A stretch of DNA of 64,000 nucleotides, taken from contig NZ_LNBY01000015.1 of NCBI RefSeq assembly GCF_001542855.1, positions 62,001 through 126,000 of the forward strand. The letters run 5' to 3'. The position numbers were made by a program, and so were the translations under genes. The notes beneath the pieces are model-generated. The model worked only from the letters and a program-made list of their open reading frames with translations, searched no databases and was not told where the DNA came from. The first letter of the stretch is position 1; each line of letters starts with the position of its first letter. Origin of the DNA: Erythrobacter sp. AP23. GTDB taxonomy: Bacteria; Pseudomonadota; Alphaproteobacteria; Sphingomonadales; Sphingomonadaceae. Shown here piece by piece: positions 53,529 to 62,371 of this stretch.

Positions 53529-54101
53529 TCAGTCCCCAAACGCCTTGGCCACCGCCTCGCCGTGATGCTTGGCATTCTCGGCGTAATGCGCCACGCCGAT
53601 GCGCATGCCGGCAATTGCCGCATCATCCAGATCGCGCATCTTCCGCGCGGGGCGACCGCCCCACAGCTCGCGCGCCCCCATCACCTTGCCTTCGGTCAGC
53701 ATGGCACCGGCGGCGAGCATCGCATCCGAGCCGATCACCGCCTTGTTCATCGCTATCGCGCCGAGGCCGACAAAGCCGCGATCCTCGATCGTGCAGCCAT
53801 GGACCATCGCCATGTGGCCGATCAGCACGTCGTCGCCAATGATCAACGGCGAACCGTCGGGATCGCCGGGTCTTTCGGGGTCGCAATGGCAGACGCTGCC
53901 ATCCTGGATGTTCGAGCGCTCGCCGATGACAATGCGGCTGACATCGGCGCGCAACACGCAATTGTACCAGACCGAGCTGTCGGCCCCGATCTCGACATTG
54001 CCGATGATCGTGCAGCCCGGCGCGACGAAGGCGCTATCGTGAATTTTCGGCGTGTGGCCGTGAATCGGAACGATGGTGACGCCGGGGCGGCTCGCGGTCA
54101 T
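53529..54101 (-). CDS. Gamma-type carbonic anhydrase family protein (left-handed beta-helix)
   Basis: The 190-residue hexapeptide-repeat protein has coils running from SAFVAPGCTIIGNVEIGADS (about 22-41) through IGERSNIQDGSVCHC and LIIGDDVLIGHMAMVHGCTI to GLGAIAMNKAVIGSDAMLA, and a C-terminal helix. The metal histidines are in CHCD and GHMAMVHG. Some members hydrate CO2, while others (PaaY/YrdA-like) are thioesterases or unknown. The ATG at 54101 overlaps the GNAT stop (ATGA), which decides the start over an ATG five codons upstream. Confidence 0.85.
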   Translation of the reverse strand: MTASRPGVTIVPIHGHTPKIHDSAFVAPGCTIIGNVEIGADSSVWYNCVLRADVSRIVIGERSNIQDGSVCHCDPERPGDPDGSPLIIGDDVLIGHMAMVHGCTIEDRGFVGLGAIAMNKAVIGSDAMLAAGAMLTEGKVMGARELWGGRPARKMRDLDDAAIAGMRIGVAHYAENAKHHGEAVAKAFGD

Positions 54102-54655
54102 CGGGTGTTCTCCCATTGCTCTCTCGTGAGCGAATACTGGATCGTCGGATTGTCCTCGGCCGGATAGGCCGGGTCGGAAAAATCAAGATCTTCGCGGCGG
54201 ACCATGCCGAGCTTTTCCATCAGTTTCCAGCTTCCGGCATTGGCCTCGCTGGTCAGCGCGACGACATGCGGCGCGCCGACGCGGGTGAAGGCCCAGTCGA
54301 GCACGGCGCGCATTGCCTCTTCGGCATATCCGCGCCGCCAGCGATCCTCCCGCACCAGCCAGCCCACCTCGTGATCGCCGACATTGGGCGCAAGCGGATT
54401 GTCGACGCGCTTTATCCCGCAATGGCCGACCATCTCGCCGCTCGCCTTTTCGATCATGAACAGGAAGCTGAAGCCCTCGCGTGCATAGAGCGCCATGGAT
54501 TTGGCGTGCTTGGCCTCGATCTCGTGCAATTCCTTGACCCCGCCAAGCCGCGCCATCACCGCTAGCGTATTGAGCAGCCGATCCTGTTCGGCAGCATCGC
54601 CCTCCTCGATGGTCCGCAGGATCAGCCGGTCGGTTTCGGCAATGATATCAGCCAT
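54098..54655 (-). CDS. GNAT-family N-acetyltransferase (RimJ/RimL-like)
   Basis: The 185-residue protein starts ETDRLILRTIEEGDAAE, the RimJ/RimL opening. The acetyl-CoA loop is VREDRWRRGYAEEAMRAVLD (about 100-119). VALTSEANAGSWKLMEKLGM (about 132-151) follows. It may acetylate a protein N-terminus or a small molecule; the substrate is unknown. It sits between hemB and the carbonic-anhydrase gene, overlapping them by 8 and 4 bases, so the three form one reverse operon. Confidence 0.85.
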   Translation of the reverse strand: MADIIAETDRLILRTIEEGDAAEQDRLLNTLAVMARLGGVKELHEIEAKHAKSMALYAREGFSFLFMIEKASGEMVGHCGIKRVDNPLAPNVGDHEVGWLVREDRWRRGYAEEAMRAVLDWAFTRVGAPHVVALTSEANAGSWKLMEKLGMVRREDLDFSDPAYPAEDNPTIQYSLTREQWENTR

Positions 54656-55646
54656 TCAGTAGCTGCGCGGCGCGGGGTGCGTGATAGGTCAGCACGCCGC
54701 TGCACCCGGCGCGCTTGAAGGCCATCAGCTTTTCCATCAGCAGCGCGTCGCGGTCGCCCACGCCCGCTGCCGCGCCCGCTTCGATCAGCGCATATTCGCC
54801 GCTCACCTGGTAGGCGAAGACGGGAACGGAGAATTCCTGTTTCGCGCGCCAGATCACATCGAGATAGGCCAGCCCCGGCTTGACCATCACGCTGTCGGCC
54901 CCCTCGGCGATGTCGAACGCGATTTCGCGCAGCGCTTCATCGCCGTTCGCCGGGTCCATCTGATAGCTCTTCTTGTCGCCCTTGAGCAGGCCGCCCGAGC
55001 CCACTGCATCGCGGAACGGGCCGTAGAAGGCGGAGGCGTATTTCGCCGAATAGGCCATGATCTGGACATTGGGATGCCGATTCATCTCCAGCGCCATGCG
55101 GATCGCTTTAACCCGCCCGTCCATCATGTCGGACGGCGCGATGATGTCGGCCCCGGCATTGGCCTGGTTGACCGCCTGATCGACAAGCACGGCTACCGTA
55201 TCGTCGTTTACGACATAGCCCGCATCGTCGAGCAACCCGTCCTGCCCATGGCTGGTGTAGGGATCGAGCGCGACATCGGTGAGGATGCCGATATCGCTGC
55301 CGCAGGCATCGCGCACCGCCTTGATCGCCCGGCACATGAGATTGTCGGGATTGAGAGCTTCGGCGCCGTCGTCGCTTCGCTTTTCCGGCTGCGTATTGGG
55401 AAACAAGGCGATGCACGGAATGCCGAGTTCGACGGCCTCTTTGGCGCGAGACGCGATCCCATCGACCGACCAGCGCGAGACGCCCGGGAGGCTCGTCACC
55501 GGCTCCTCGACGCCCGATCCATCGGTGACGAACAGCGGCCAGATGAGGTCTGCCACGGTGAGCACGGTCTCGCGATGCATGGTGCGGCTCCACGCGCTCG
55601 CGCGGGTGCGGCGCAGACGGGTAGCGGGATAGCTTGCATTGGTCAT
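54648..55646 (-). CDS. hemB: Porphobilinogen synthase (delta-aminolevulinate dehydratase)
   Basis: The 332-residue enzyme joins two 5-aminolevulinate molecules in haem synthesis. Signature segments are ADLIWPLFVTDGSG (about 33-46), LTDVALDPYTSHGQDGLL, IIAPSDMMDGRVKAIRMALE, the first Lys in MAYSAKYASAFYGPFRDA (about 200) and the Schiff-base Lys in DSVMVKPGLAYLDVI (about 253). The metal site lacks the triple-Cys pattern (DVALDPYTSHG), as in the Mg2+-dependent group. I chose the ATG at 55646, just before YPATRLRRTR. It is the first gene of the hemB-GNAT-carbonic anhydrase operon. Confidence 0.94.
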   Translation of the reverse strand: MTNASYPATRLRRTRASAWSRTMHRETVLTVADLIWPLFVTDGSGVEEPVTSLPGVSRWSVDGIASRAKEAVELGIPCIALFPNTQPEKRSDDGAEALNPDNLMCRAIKAVRDACGSDIGILTDVALDPYTSHGQDGLLDDAGYVVNDDTVAVLVDQAVNQANAGADIIAPSDMMDGRVKAIRMALEMNRHPNVQIMAYSAKYASAFYGPFRDAVGSGGLLKGDKKSYQMDPANGDEALREIAFDIAEGADSVMVKPGLAYLDVIWRAKQEFSVPVFAYQVSGEYALIEAGAAAGVGDRDALLMEKLMAFKRAGCSGVLTYHAPRAAQLLNG

Positions 55647-55683
55647 GGCGACGCTGTGCCGCAAGCACGCGCTTGGCGCAATC

Positions 55684-57291
55684 TCAGCCCTTCACGGGCG
55701 GCGAAAGCTTGTCGATTTCGCGGATCGGTTCCTGCGCGGCAACCTCGGCAGAGGTGCGCTGCAATTCGGCCAGTGCTGCGCCGGGCTCGACCGTCTTGAT
55801 CCGGGTGAGCGCTTCCTTGAAACGTCGCAGCTCCGCCCCGGTCAGCTGTGCGCGGGTGACATATTTCACTGAGGCCGGATTGATCGCCCTGCCATGGCGA
55901 TACATTTCGTAGTGAAGGTGCGGGCCGGTCGACAGGCCGGTTGAGCCGACATAGCCGATTACCTGTCCGCGCCGCACGCTCTGCCCGCGATTCACCGCAA
56001 TGCGGCTCATGTGGCAGTAACGCGTGTCGAGCCCGCCGTCGTGGCGCAACCGCACCGCATTGCCGCAACCACCCATGCGCCCCGCCCCGGTGACGCGGCC
56101 ATCGGTCACGGCGACGATAGGGGTCCCGTGACGCGCCTTGAAGTCGAGGCCGGAATGCATCCTGCGATAGCCCAGGATCGGGTGGCGGCGCATGCCGAAG
56201 CCCGAAGTCGTTCGCCCTGGCACGGGCGCCATCAGCCCTCCGCGCTGTTCGCCCACCCCCGAGGCCTCGTAGAATTCGCCATCCTCGCCCCAGCGCATCA
56301 GTTGCACGCGCGGCGTCTCTCCCCGCTCGAGCCCGGCATAGAGCAATTGGCCCGCCTGCCGTTCGCCCGTGGCGGCGCGGCGATGGGCGAGGATGAAATC
56401 GAACGTGTCACCCGCACGAACGTCGCGATCGAGGTTCACATACTGGCCCAGCGTCTTGAGATAGGACTGGACCGCACTGGCCGGTGCGCCCGCGGCACGC
56501 GCAGAGCGATAGAGGCTGTCACCGACGGTGCCGCGGATGCGCAGCGGCGTTTCATCGACCCGGATCACATTCTTTGTCAGCGAAAGATCGGAGCCTTCTG
56601 CGAACCGCCCGATCTCGAGTTCGAGATCGAAGCGCGCGCGAAAACCGATCGTCTCGAGCGGGCGCGGCGCGCCCGGTGCGGGGCGGCGACCGAGGGTAAT
56701 GTCGAACGTTGTACCCGATTCGATTTCGCTCAGCGGCAGCGCCGCGCCGACCAGTTCGGCCACGCGCTGGCTGTCGTCACGCCCCACGCCGGCGCGGCGC
56801 AGCATGCGTTCGAAGCTATCGCCTCTTGCCAGCGTCGCGACCATTTCGAGCCGCGGCCGTTCCGGCGCGGCGGCGAGCGGTTCGACCAGCGTGGTCGCAC
56901 CCATGTGCCTGCCACTGTCGGCCCCGAGCGCGAGCGGGAGAATCATCTGGCTGCGGTATTCATCGCGCACCGCATCGTCGATATGCGCGGATGCCGCCGC
57001 CTCGAGCGGGGCGAAACTCGGCCAAAAGGCCAGGGCAGTGGCAGTCAGGCCGACGAATGTGCCCAGCCCGCGCAGCCAACGCTTGCTGCCGATCTCGCTG
57101 CCGAGGTCGGGCGCAAGGTCGAGCGCGGCGATCCGGCCCGAAAGCTGTTCCCGCAAGATGGTCCAGGAAAAAGGGGGTCCGGATGGATTCGGCACGATCT
57201 GGTCATGCGCCAGGGCCGCCGCGGACTGACCGTAACCGCCGGTCGCCGTGGGCTGTGCCGTATCCTGTATGTCCGCGTGGGACGTATACAC
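55684..57291 (-). CDS. Membrane-anchored M23 metallopeptidase
   Basis: The 535-residue protein has a cytoplasmic N-terminus of about 75 residues, one membrane helix (GLGTFVGLTATALAFWPSFA, about 78-97), and periplasmic domains resembling LysM/OapA-like modules (about 150-350). An intact LytM domain follows: MHSGLDFKARHGTPIVAVTD (HxxxD), RYCHMSRIAV and GPHLHYEMYRHGRAINPAS (HxH). It should be a peptidoglycan endopeptidase. The start is GTG at 57291, with AAGGGG at 6-nt spacing. It is divergent from the Suv3-like helicase gene across about 200 bases. Confidence 0.85.
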   Translation of the reverse strand: MYTSHADIQDTAQPTATGGYGQSAAALAHDQIVPNPSGPPFSWTILREQLSGRIAALDLAPDLGSEIGSKRWLRGLGTFVGLTATALAFWPSFAPLEAAASAHIDDAVRDEYRSQMILPLALGADSGRHMGATTLVEPLAAAPERPRLEMVATLARGDSFERMLRRAGVGRDDSQRVAELVGAALPLSEIESGTTFDITLGRRPAPGAPRPLETIGFRARFDLELEIGRFAEGSDLSLTKNVIRVDETPLRIRGTVGDSLYRSARAAGAPASAVQSYLKTLGQYVNLDRDVRAGDTFDFILAHRRAATGERQAGQLLYAGLERGETPRVQLMRWGEDGEFYEASGVGEQRGGLMAPVPGRTTSGFGMRRHPILGYRRMHSGLDFKARHGTPIVAVTDGRVTGAGRMGGCGNAVRLRHDGGLDTRYCHMSRIAVNRGQSVRRGQVIGYVGSTGLSTGPHLHYEMYRHGRAINPASVKYVTRAQLTGAELRRFKEALTRIKTVEPGAALAELQRTSAEVAAQEPIREIDKLSPPVKG

Positions 57292-57490
57292 GCTGTGCCC
57301 CTTCCCATTGGCCGCTCCGGCGCGAATGGATGCGGCTCGACCCTCGTATCGGGTCCTCTGCCCGCATTGCCTGCCAAAACAAAGTAAAGGCCGCCTTAAT
57401 CTGCGGCCATGCGAGTCCGGATTGCGGTGAATCGAGTCGCCATAGGGTCGGGCGGTTGCCCTGGCGCCCGCGCACTGCCAATTAAGGGGT

Positions 57491-59995
57491 GTGCAGGGTA
57501 GCGCGATCAAGGCGGTCCTCGGACCCACCAATACCGGCAAGACGCATCTGGCGATCGAGCGCATGGCGGCGCATTCGAGCGGCTGCATGGGCTTTCCGCT
57601 GCGCCTGCTGGCGCGCGAAGTCTACGATCGGGTGCGTGCGATCAAGGGCGACGACGCGGTCGCGCTGATCACCGGCGAAGAACGCATCGAGCCGAAGAAC
57701 GCGCGCTATATGTGCTGCACGGTCGAAGCGATGCCGCGCGACGGGGCGAGCGCCGCCTTCGTGGCTCTCGACGAGGCGCAGCTTGCCGCCGATCGCGAAC
57801 GGGGCCACATCTTCACCGACCGCCTGCTGAACACGCGCGGCCGCGAGGAAACCATGCTGCTGGGCTCCGCGACGCTTGAACCGCTGGTGCGCGAGCTGGT
57901 GCCCAAGGCCGAGATTTCCGACCGCCCGCGCTTTTCGACCCTCACTTACATCGGCCCGCGCAAGCTCTCGCGCCTGCCCCCGCGCAGCGCAATCGTCGCC
58001 TTCAGCGCGGAGCAGGTCTATGCGGTGGCGGAAATGCTGCGGCGCTTCCGGGGCGGCGCGGCGGTGGTCATGGGCGCGCTCAGCCCGGAGACGCGCAACA
58101 AGCAGGTCGCGCTGTTCCAGAGCGGAGAGGTTGACTACATCGTCGCGACCGACGCGATCGGCATGGGCCTGAACCTTGACGTCAATCATGTCGCCTTTGC
58201 CGGCCTGACAAAATTCGACGGCATGCGGATGCGCCGGCTGCTGCCTGCGGAAATGGCGCAGATAGCCGGACGCGCGGGCCGCCATCGGCGCGACGGAACC
58301 TTCGGAACGTTGGCAGGGACGAATAAGCACGGCACTCCTCCCGAACTCACCGAGGAGGAGGTCTATGCAATCGAAGAACACCGCTTCGCTCCGCTAACCC
58401 ATCTGTACGGGCGCGAGCCCGAGCCGCGCTTCGATTCACTGCCCGTACTGATCTCCGATCTCGAAGCGCCGCCCGACGATCCGGCGCTGCGCCTCGCGCC
58501 CGAAGCCATCGACCTGGCGACGCTCAAGCGCCTCGCCGTGGAACCCGTCGCGGGCGATGTCCGGGGACATGGTGCGGTGCGCCGATTCTGGGAGGCCTGC
58601 TCGCTGCCCGACTTCCGCCAGCGCGGTCCCGACGTGCATGCGCGCTTCGTCGCGCGGCTGTGGCAGGATCTCGCCGAAGGCTATATCGGCGCGGATTATG
58701 TCGCGGCGCGGATCAGCGAACTCGACAACATGTCCGGAGACATCGATACGCTGCAGGGGCGGATCGCGGCGATTCGCAGCTGGGCTTATATCTGCCAGCG
58801 TCCCGATTGGGTGTTGGCGCGTGATGAAATGGCATCGCGCGCACGGGCGGTCGAGGCCAAATTGTCGGATGCGCTTCACGCGCGACTGACCGAGAGATTC
58901 GTAAACCGGAGGACGGCGATCCTGATGAAGTCGCTAGGACAGGATGCAGGCATGTTGCCGATCGAATTGAGCGATTCAGGCGAAGTGAGCGTGGAGGGCG
59001 AAGTTCTCGGCCATGTCGAAGGGCTCCGCTTTGCGGTCGATCCCTCCGCCCGGCACGAGGACCGGCGTATGCTGCTTGCTGCTGCCGAGAAAGCGTTGCC
59101 GAAACTGCTCGGTGAAAAGGCGGAGGCACTGGCAGCCTCGGATATGGAAGAGATCGAGCTTGCGCGCGGCGCCATCCGCTGGAACGGGCAGGAACTCGCC
59201 AAGCTCGAGCATCGCGATGGCGCCGTAACGCCGCTCTTGAGGCCCACGCGCGAAGTGACCACGCTGCCCGAAGCTGCGCGCGCAAAGCTGATGGCAGCGC
59301 TGGAAGCATGGCTCGCGACGAAGCTGGAGCCGCTCGCGCCGCTCGAAAAGATGCATCACGCCGCGAGCAATCCCGATGCCGGGTCACAGGCGCGCGCACT
59401 GCTGCTCAATCTGATTGCGGGACATGGCTATGTGACGCGGGAAAAAGCGGGCATCGAACACTTGCCCAAGGAAATGCGCCCGTTCCTGCGCAAGATCGGC
59501 GTGACCTTCGGCGCGCTCGACATTTTCGCGCCTGCGCTGCTCAAACCCGCACCGCGGCAGCTGCTGCATGCGCTCGGGCTCGACCGGCGGCCGTTGCAAG
59601 AAGCGATGCTACCGGTGATCCCCGATGCAAGGAAACTGCCCTCGGGCTATCGCCATACCGGCAGCCAGGCGATCCGCATCGACCTGGCAGAGAAGATCCT
59701 GCGCGCCGCGCACGAATCACGCGCCAAGGCGCAGGCCAAGGACCGCAAGCGCAAGTTTGTGCTCGACTACTCGCTACCGATCTCGATCGGGCTCGAGGAA
59801 GGCAATATTGCGCGGCTGCTCGGTAATGCGGGTTTCCGCGTGCAGAAGGCAAAGCCGCTTGCAGAGGGCCGGTTCGGCCCGCCGCGCCCGGATCGCTGGG
59901 AATGGCGCCCTTCGCGCCGCAAGCAGGAACGCAGCAAACCCGCTCCCCCGCGCGAGGGCAACGCCTTTGCGGCCCTCGCCGATTTGGTCCGCTGA
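57491..59995 (+). CDS. Suv3-like RNA helicase
   Basis: The 834-residue superfamily 2 helicase resembles the mitochondrial degradosome helicase Suv3. Walker A is GPTNTGKTHLAIERM (about 11-25). LPLRLLAREVYDR-type motif Ia follows (FPLRLLAREVYDRVRA), then VALDEAQLAADRERGHIFTD with DEAQ in motif II, LLGSATLEPLVREL (motif III) and GLTKFDGMRMRRLLPAEMAQ with IAGRAGRHRRDGTFG (motif VI, about 260). The long C-terminal half ends in a basic, Arg/Lys-rich tail. The start is GTG at 57491. An S4-domain gene follows 13 bases downstream. Confidence 0.88.
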   Translation: MQGSAIKAVLGPTNTGKTHLAIERMAAHSSGCMGFPLRLLAREVYDRVRAIKGDDAVALITGEERIEPKNARYMCCTVEAMPRDGASAAFVALDEAQLAADRERGHIFTDRLLNTRGREETMLLGSATLEPLVRELVPKAEISDRPRFSTLTYIGPRKLSRLPPRSAIVAFSAEQVYAVAEMLRRFRGGAAVVMGALSPETRNKQVALFQSGEVDYIVATDAIGMGLNLDVNHVAFAGLTKFDGMRMRRLLPAEMAQIAGRAGRHRRDGTFGTLAGTNKHGTPPELTEEEVYAIEEHRFAPLTHLYGREPEPRFDSLPVLISDLEAPPDDPALRLAPEAIDLATLKRLAVEPVAGDVRGHGAVRRFWEACSLPDFRQRGPDVHARFVARLWQDLAEGYIGADYVAARISELDNMSGDIDTLQGRIAAIRSWAYICQRPDWVLARDEMASRARAVEAKLSDALHARLTERFVNRRTAILMKSLGQDAGMLPIELSDSGEVSVEGEVLGHVEGLRFAVDPSARHEDRRMLLAAAEKALPKLLGEKAEALAASDMEEIELARGAIRWNGQELAKLEHRDGAVTPLLRPTREVTTLPEAARAKLMAALEAWLATKLEPLAPLEKMHHAASNPDAGSQARALLLNLIAGHGYVTREKAGIEHLPKEMRPFLRKIGVTFGALDIFAPALLKPAPRQLLHALGLDRRPLQEAMLPVIPDARKLPSGYRHTGSQAIRIDLAEKILRAAHESRAKAQAKDRKRKFVLDYSLPISIGLEEGNIARLLGNAGFRVQKAKPLAEGRFGPPRPDRWEWRPSRRKQERSKPAPPREGNAFAALADLVR

Positions 59996-60008
59996 TGGTC
60001 GTGCCCGC

Positions 60009-60266
60009 GTGAGGATCGACCGGCTGCTGTGCTACCTGCGCTTCGTGTGCACCCGCAGCGCGGCCCATCGGCTGGTCGAACAGGGCCATATCCGCCGCAA
60101 TGGCGAGCGCGTGAAACGCTGCTCGCGCGGCATTGCCGCGGGCGACATCCTCACCCTGCCGCTCGGCAATTCGGTCAAGCTGGTCGAAATCCTGCGTCTC
60201 CCGAAGCGCCGCGGTCCGCCGCGCGAAGCACAAGCCTGCTATCGGGAGCTTGACCCCAACGGATAA
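60009..60266 (+). CDS. S4-domain RNA-binding protein (Hsp15-like)
   Basis: The 85-residue protein is a single S4 domain: RIDRLLCYLRFVCTRSAAHR, LVEQGHIRRNGERVKRCSRG and GDILTLPLGNSVKLVEILRL, ending with a basic RLPKRRGPP tail. Hsp15 rescues stalled 50S subunits carrying nascent chains; this small form may do the same or another rRNA task. The start is GTG at 60009. An ATG at 59996, which overlaps the helicase stop, is out of frame and closes after five codons. It lies between the helicase and fdxA genes. Confidence 0.82.
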   Translation: MRIDRLLCYLRFVCTRSAAHRLVEQGHIRRNGERVKRCSRGIAAGDILTLPLGNSVKLVEILRLPKRRGPPREAQACYRELDPNG

Positions 60267-60318
60267 TCCGCCCTAGCAGCGCGGATCAGGGAAACACTTC
60301 GCGAGGATTACGCTACCC

Positions 60319-60657
60319 ATGACCTATGTCGTCACCGACGCCTGCATCAAATGCAAGTACACCGACTGCGTCGAGGTCTGTCCGGTCGACTGTTTCTACG
60401 AGGGCGAGAACATGCTCGTCATCAATCCCAGCGAGTGTATCGACTGCGGCGTTTGCGAACCTGAATGCCCCGCTGAGGCGATTCTCCCCGATACCGAGGA
60501 TGGGCTTGAAAAATGGCTCGAGCTGAACACCAAGTTCAGCGCCGAATGGCCCAACATCACCCAGTCTAAGGAACCGCCCGCCGATGCGGACGAGCACAAG
60601 GACGAAGAGGGCAAGTTCGAGAAGTTCTTCTCGCCCGAACCCGGCGAAGGCGACTGA
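60319..60657 (+). CDS. fdxA: Seven-iron ferredoxin FdxA
   Basis: The 112-residue ferredoxin has [20 protein letters not shown] with CPVDC (about 9-25) and [20 protein letters not shown] (about 35-54). This is the Cys pattern for one [3Fe-4S] and one [4Fe-4S] cluster. The C-terminal half is the usual extension ([18 protein letters not shown]) plus an acidic tail. It carries electrons at low potential; the partner is unknown. GAGG lies upstream. The order S4-fdxA-(YihY)-carD is common in alphaproteobacteria. Confidence 0.95.
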   Translation: MTYVVTDACIKCKYTDCVEVCPVDCFYEGENMLVINPSECIDCGVCEPECPAEAILPDTEDGLEKWLELNTKFSAEWPNITQSKEPPADADEHKDEEGKFEKFFSPEPGEGD

Positions 60658-60669
60658 TCGCTCGCCTGG

Positions 60670-61452
60670 GTGGTCGTCGATCTCAAGAGAGCGTGGCAGC
60701 GCGGCGCCGAAGACAATATCGGCATCGTTGCGGCAGGCATCGCGCATTATGCCCTGCTAGCCCTCGTCCCCGCGCTCGCTGCGCTGGTCCTGTCCTACGG
60801 GCTGATCGCAGAACCTTCGACCGTTGCCGGGCATGTGACAGTGCTGGCCGAGAAGCTACCCCCTTCGGCTGCCGAACTAATCGCCAGCCAGCTGGAGTCC
60901 GTTGCGAGCGGGGCAGCGGGTGCGCAAGGGCTCGGCCTGGCGGCATCGCTGGGGATCGCCCTCTTCGGGGCGCGCAACGGGGCTCGATCGCTGATGACCG
61001 GGCTGAACATCGTATTCCATGCAGACGAGCCCCGCGGTTTCATCAAGGCTAATCTCGTGGCGGTGGCGATTACCGGAGCGGGTCTTTCAGGCTTGATCAT
61101 GGCAGGCATTGGAAGCGCTGCTCTGGCGAGCCTCGATGGAGCGATCGGGGGAATCGCAAGCCTCGCTTTCCTCTTTGCGATTGCCGTTCTGGGCGCGGGC
61201 CTGCTGTACCGATTCGCGCCCAATGCACCTCGTCCGCCATGGGCGGCAATCTGGCCTGGGGCTTTCGTCTTCGCGGTGTGCTGGTTGGCGGCAACCGGCG
61301 CTTTCGCTTTTTATGCCGCCAATTTCGGCAGCTATAACGCGACTTACGGTGCTTTGGGCGCTGTTCTCGCATTGATCACCTGGTTTTGGGCGACCGGCTT
61401 CCTCTTGCTGTTCGGCGCATTGATTGCGGCGCTGCGCGACAGCTCGAACTAG
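60670..61452 (+). CDS. YihY/BrkB-family membrane protein (second in the window)
   Basis: The 260-residue protein has about six membrane helices. Near the start is DNIGIVAAGIAHYALLALVP (about 16-35); the centre has LFGARNGARSLMTGLNIVFH; the end has YNATYGALGAVLALITWFWA, the family's closing motif. It is shorter than the paralogue at 29998-31014 and diverged from it. The start is GTG at 60670, 12 bases after fdxA, so the two may be cotranscribed. Function is unknown; the ribonuclease BN label should not be used. Confidence 0.78.
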   Translation: MVVDLKRAWQRGAEDNIGIVAAGIAHYALLALVPALAALVLSYGLIAEPSTVAGHVTVLAEKLPPSAAELIASQLESVASGAAGAQGLGLAASLGIALFGARNGARSLMTGLNIVFHADEPRGFIKANLVAVAITGAGLSGLIMAGIGSAALASLDGAIGGIASLAFLFAIAVLGAGLLYRFAPNAPRPPWAAIWPGAFVFAVCWLAATGAFAFYAANFGSYNATYGALGAVLALITWFWATGFLLLFGALIAALRDSSN

Positions 61453-61503
61453 TGGCTTGCTTGCGCGAGCGCGCAGATTCGCAATTTTCTTACAGCTGTG
61501 TTA

Positions 61504-61509
61504 TATAAT
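61504..61509 (+). promoter_or_regulatory. Perfect -10 box (TATAAT) upstream of carD
   Basis: TATAAT at 61504-61509 sits in an A+T-rich stretch (TTACAGCTGTGTTATATAAT). No good -35 hexamer is found 16-18 bases upstream. The leader to carD would be about 160 bases, long enough to hold regulatory structure. Confidence 0.5.
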
Positions 61510-61678
61510 GCAACAACTGCACCGGTTTGCTCCCGGGCAGGTGTGAGAATTGAAAGGGCAGGCCACCAGCACACGTCACATTCGGTACCAGACCGCACTC
61601 CCGCTTGGGGATTGCGGCCGAGGCTTTCCGTGACGCTGCTGACCACCCCGGCCGGGCCCGGACGAAAGGATAGATTGC

Positions 61679-62212
61679 ATGGCAAGCAAGGCTGATGCCT
61701 TCGACGTTGGCGATTACGTTGTTTACCCCAAGCACGGTGTCGGCCGTGTCATCGAACTGCAGAGCGAGGAAATCGCCGGCATGCAGCTCGACCTCTATGT
61801 CCTCCGCTTCGAAAAGGAACGCATGACGCTGCGCGTTCCGGTGAACAAGGTCGAATCGATCGGCATGCGCAAGCTGTCGAGCGACAAGACGCTCAAGGAA
61901 GCGATGGAAACCCTCAAGGGCAAGCCCAAGGTCAAGCGGACCATGTGGAGCCGCCGCGCGCAGGAATACGAAGCAAAGATCAACTCGGGCGAAATCGTCC
62001 TGATCGCAGAAGTGACCCGCGACCTGTTCCGCCCGGACGACCAGCCCGAACAGAGCTATTCGGAGCGCCAGATCTTCGAAGCGGCTTCGAGCCGGCTCGC
62101 CCGCGAACTTGCGGCGATGGAGAAGACCGACGAGCCGACCGCGCTGGAAAAGATCCTCGATGTGCTGCGCGAACACGCGCCGCAATATTACGAGAACACC
62201 GAGGACGCGTAA
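61679..62212 (+). CDS. carD: CarD-family transcription factor
   Basis: The 177-residue regulator binds RNA polymerase and stabilises open promoter complexes. The N-terminal Tudor-like domain shows FDVGDYVVYPKHGVGRVIEL (about 8-27) and LRFEKERMTLRVPVNKVESI (about 41-60). The C-terminal helical domain shows MWSRRAQEYEAKINSGEIVL (about 89-108) and SYSERQIFEAASSRLARELA. In alphaproteobacteria, CarD supports rRNA and other growth genes. A long leader precedes it and a strong terminator follows, so it is a single-gene unit. Confidence 0.94.
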   Translation: MASKADAFDVGDYVVYPKHGVGRVIELQSEEIAGMQLDLYVLRFEKERMTLRVPVNKVESIGMRKLSSDKTLKEAMETLKGKPKVKRTMWSRRAQEYEAKINSGEIVLIAEVTRDLFRPDDQPEQSYSERQIFEAASSRLARELAAMEKTDEPTALEKILDVLREHAPQYYENTEDA

Positions 62213-62239
62213 GCGCTTCGCGTTTCCCGAGACACGGGA

Positions 62240-62267
62240 GGGGGTGCCGCAAGGCGCCCCCTTTTTT
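62240..62267 (+). terminator. Rho-independent terminator of carD
   Basis: GGGGGTGCC (62240-62248) pairs with GGCGCCCCC (62253-62261) around a GCAA tetraloop. TTTTTT follows at 62262-62267. It lies 27 bases after the carD stop. Confidence 0.92.
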
Positions 62268-62371
62268 GTGCATGCCGGCGATTCCATGAAACGATTACAC
62301 TTGTCGACGAACGCGCTCGACTTGTGCTCGGCATGGTGGGAAGCATGCGTCCATCAATCGGGAGAACCGCC

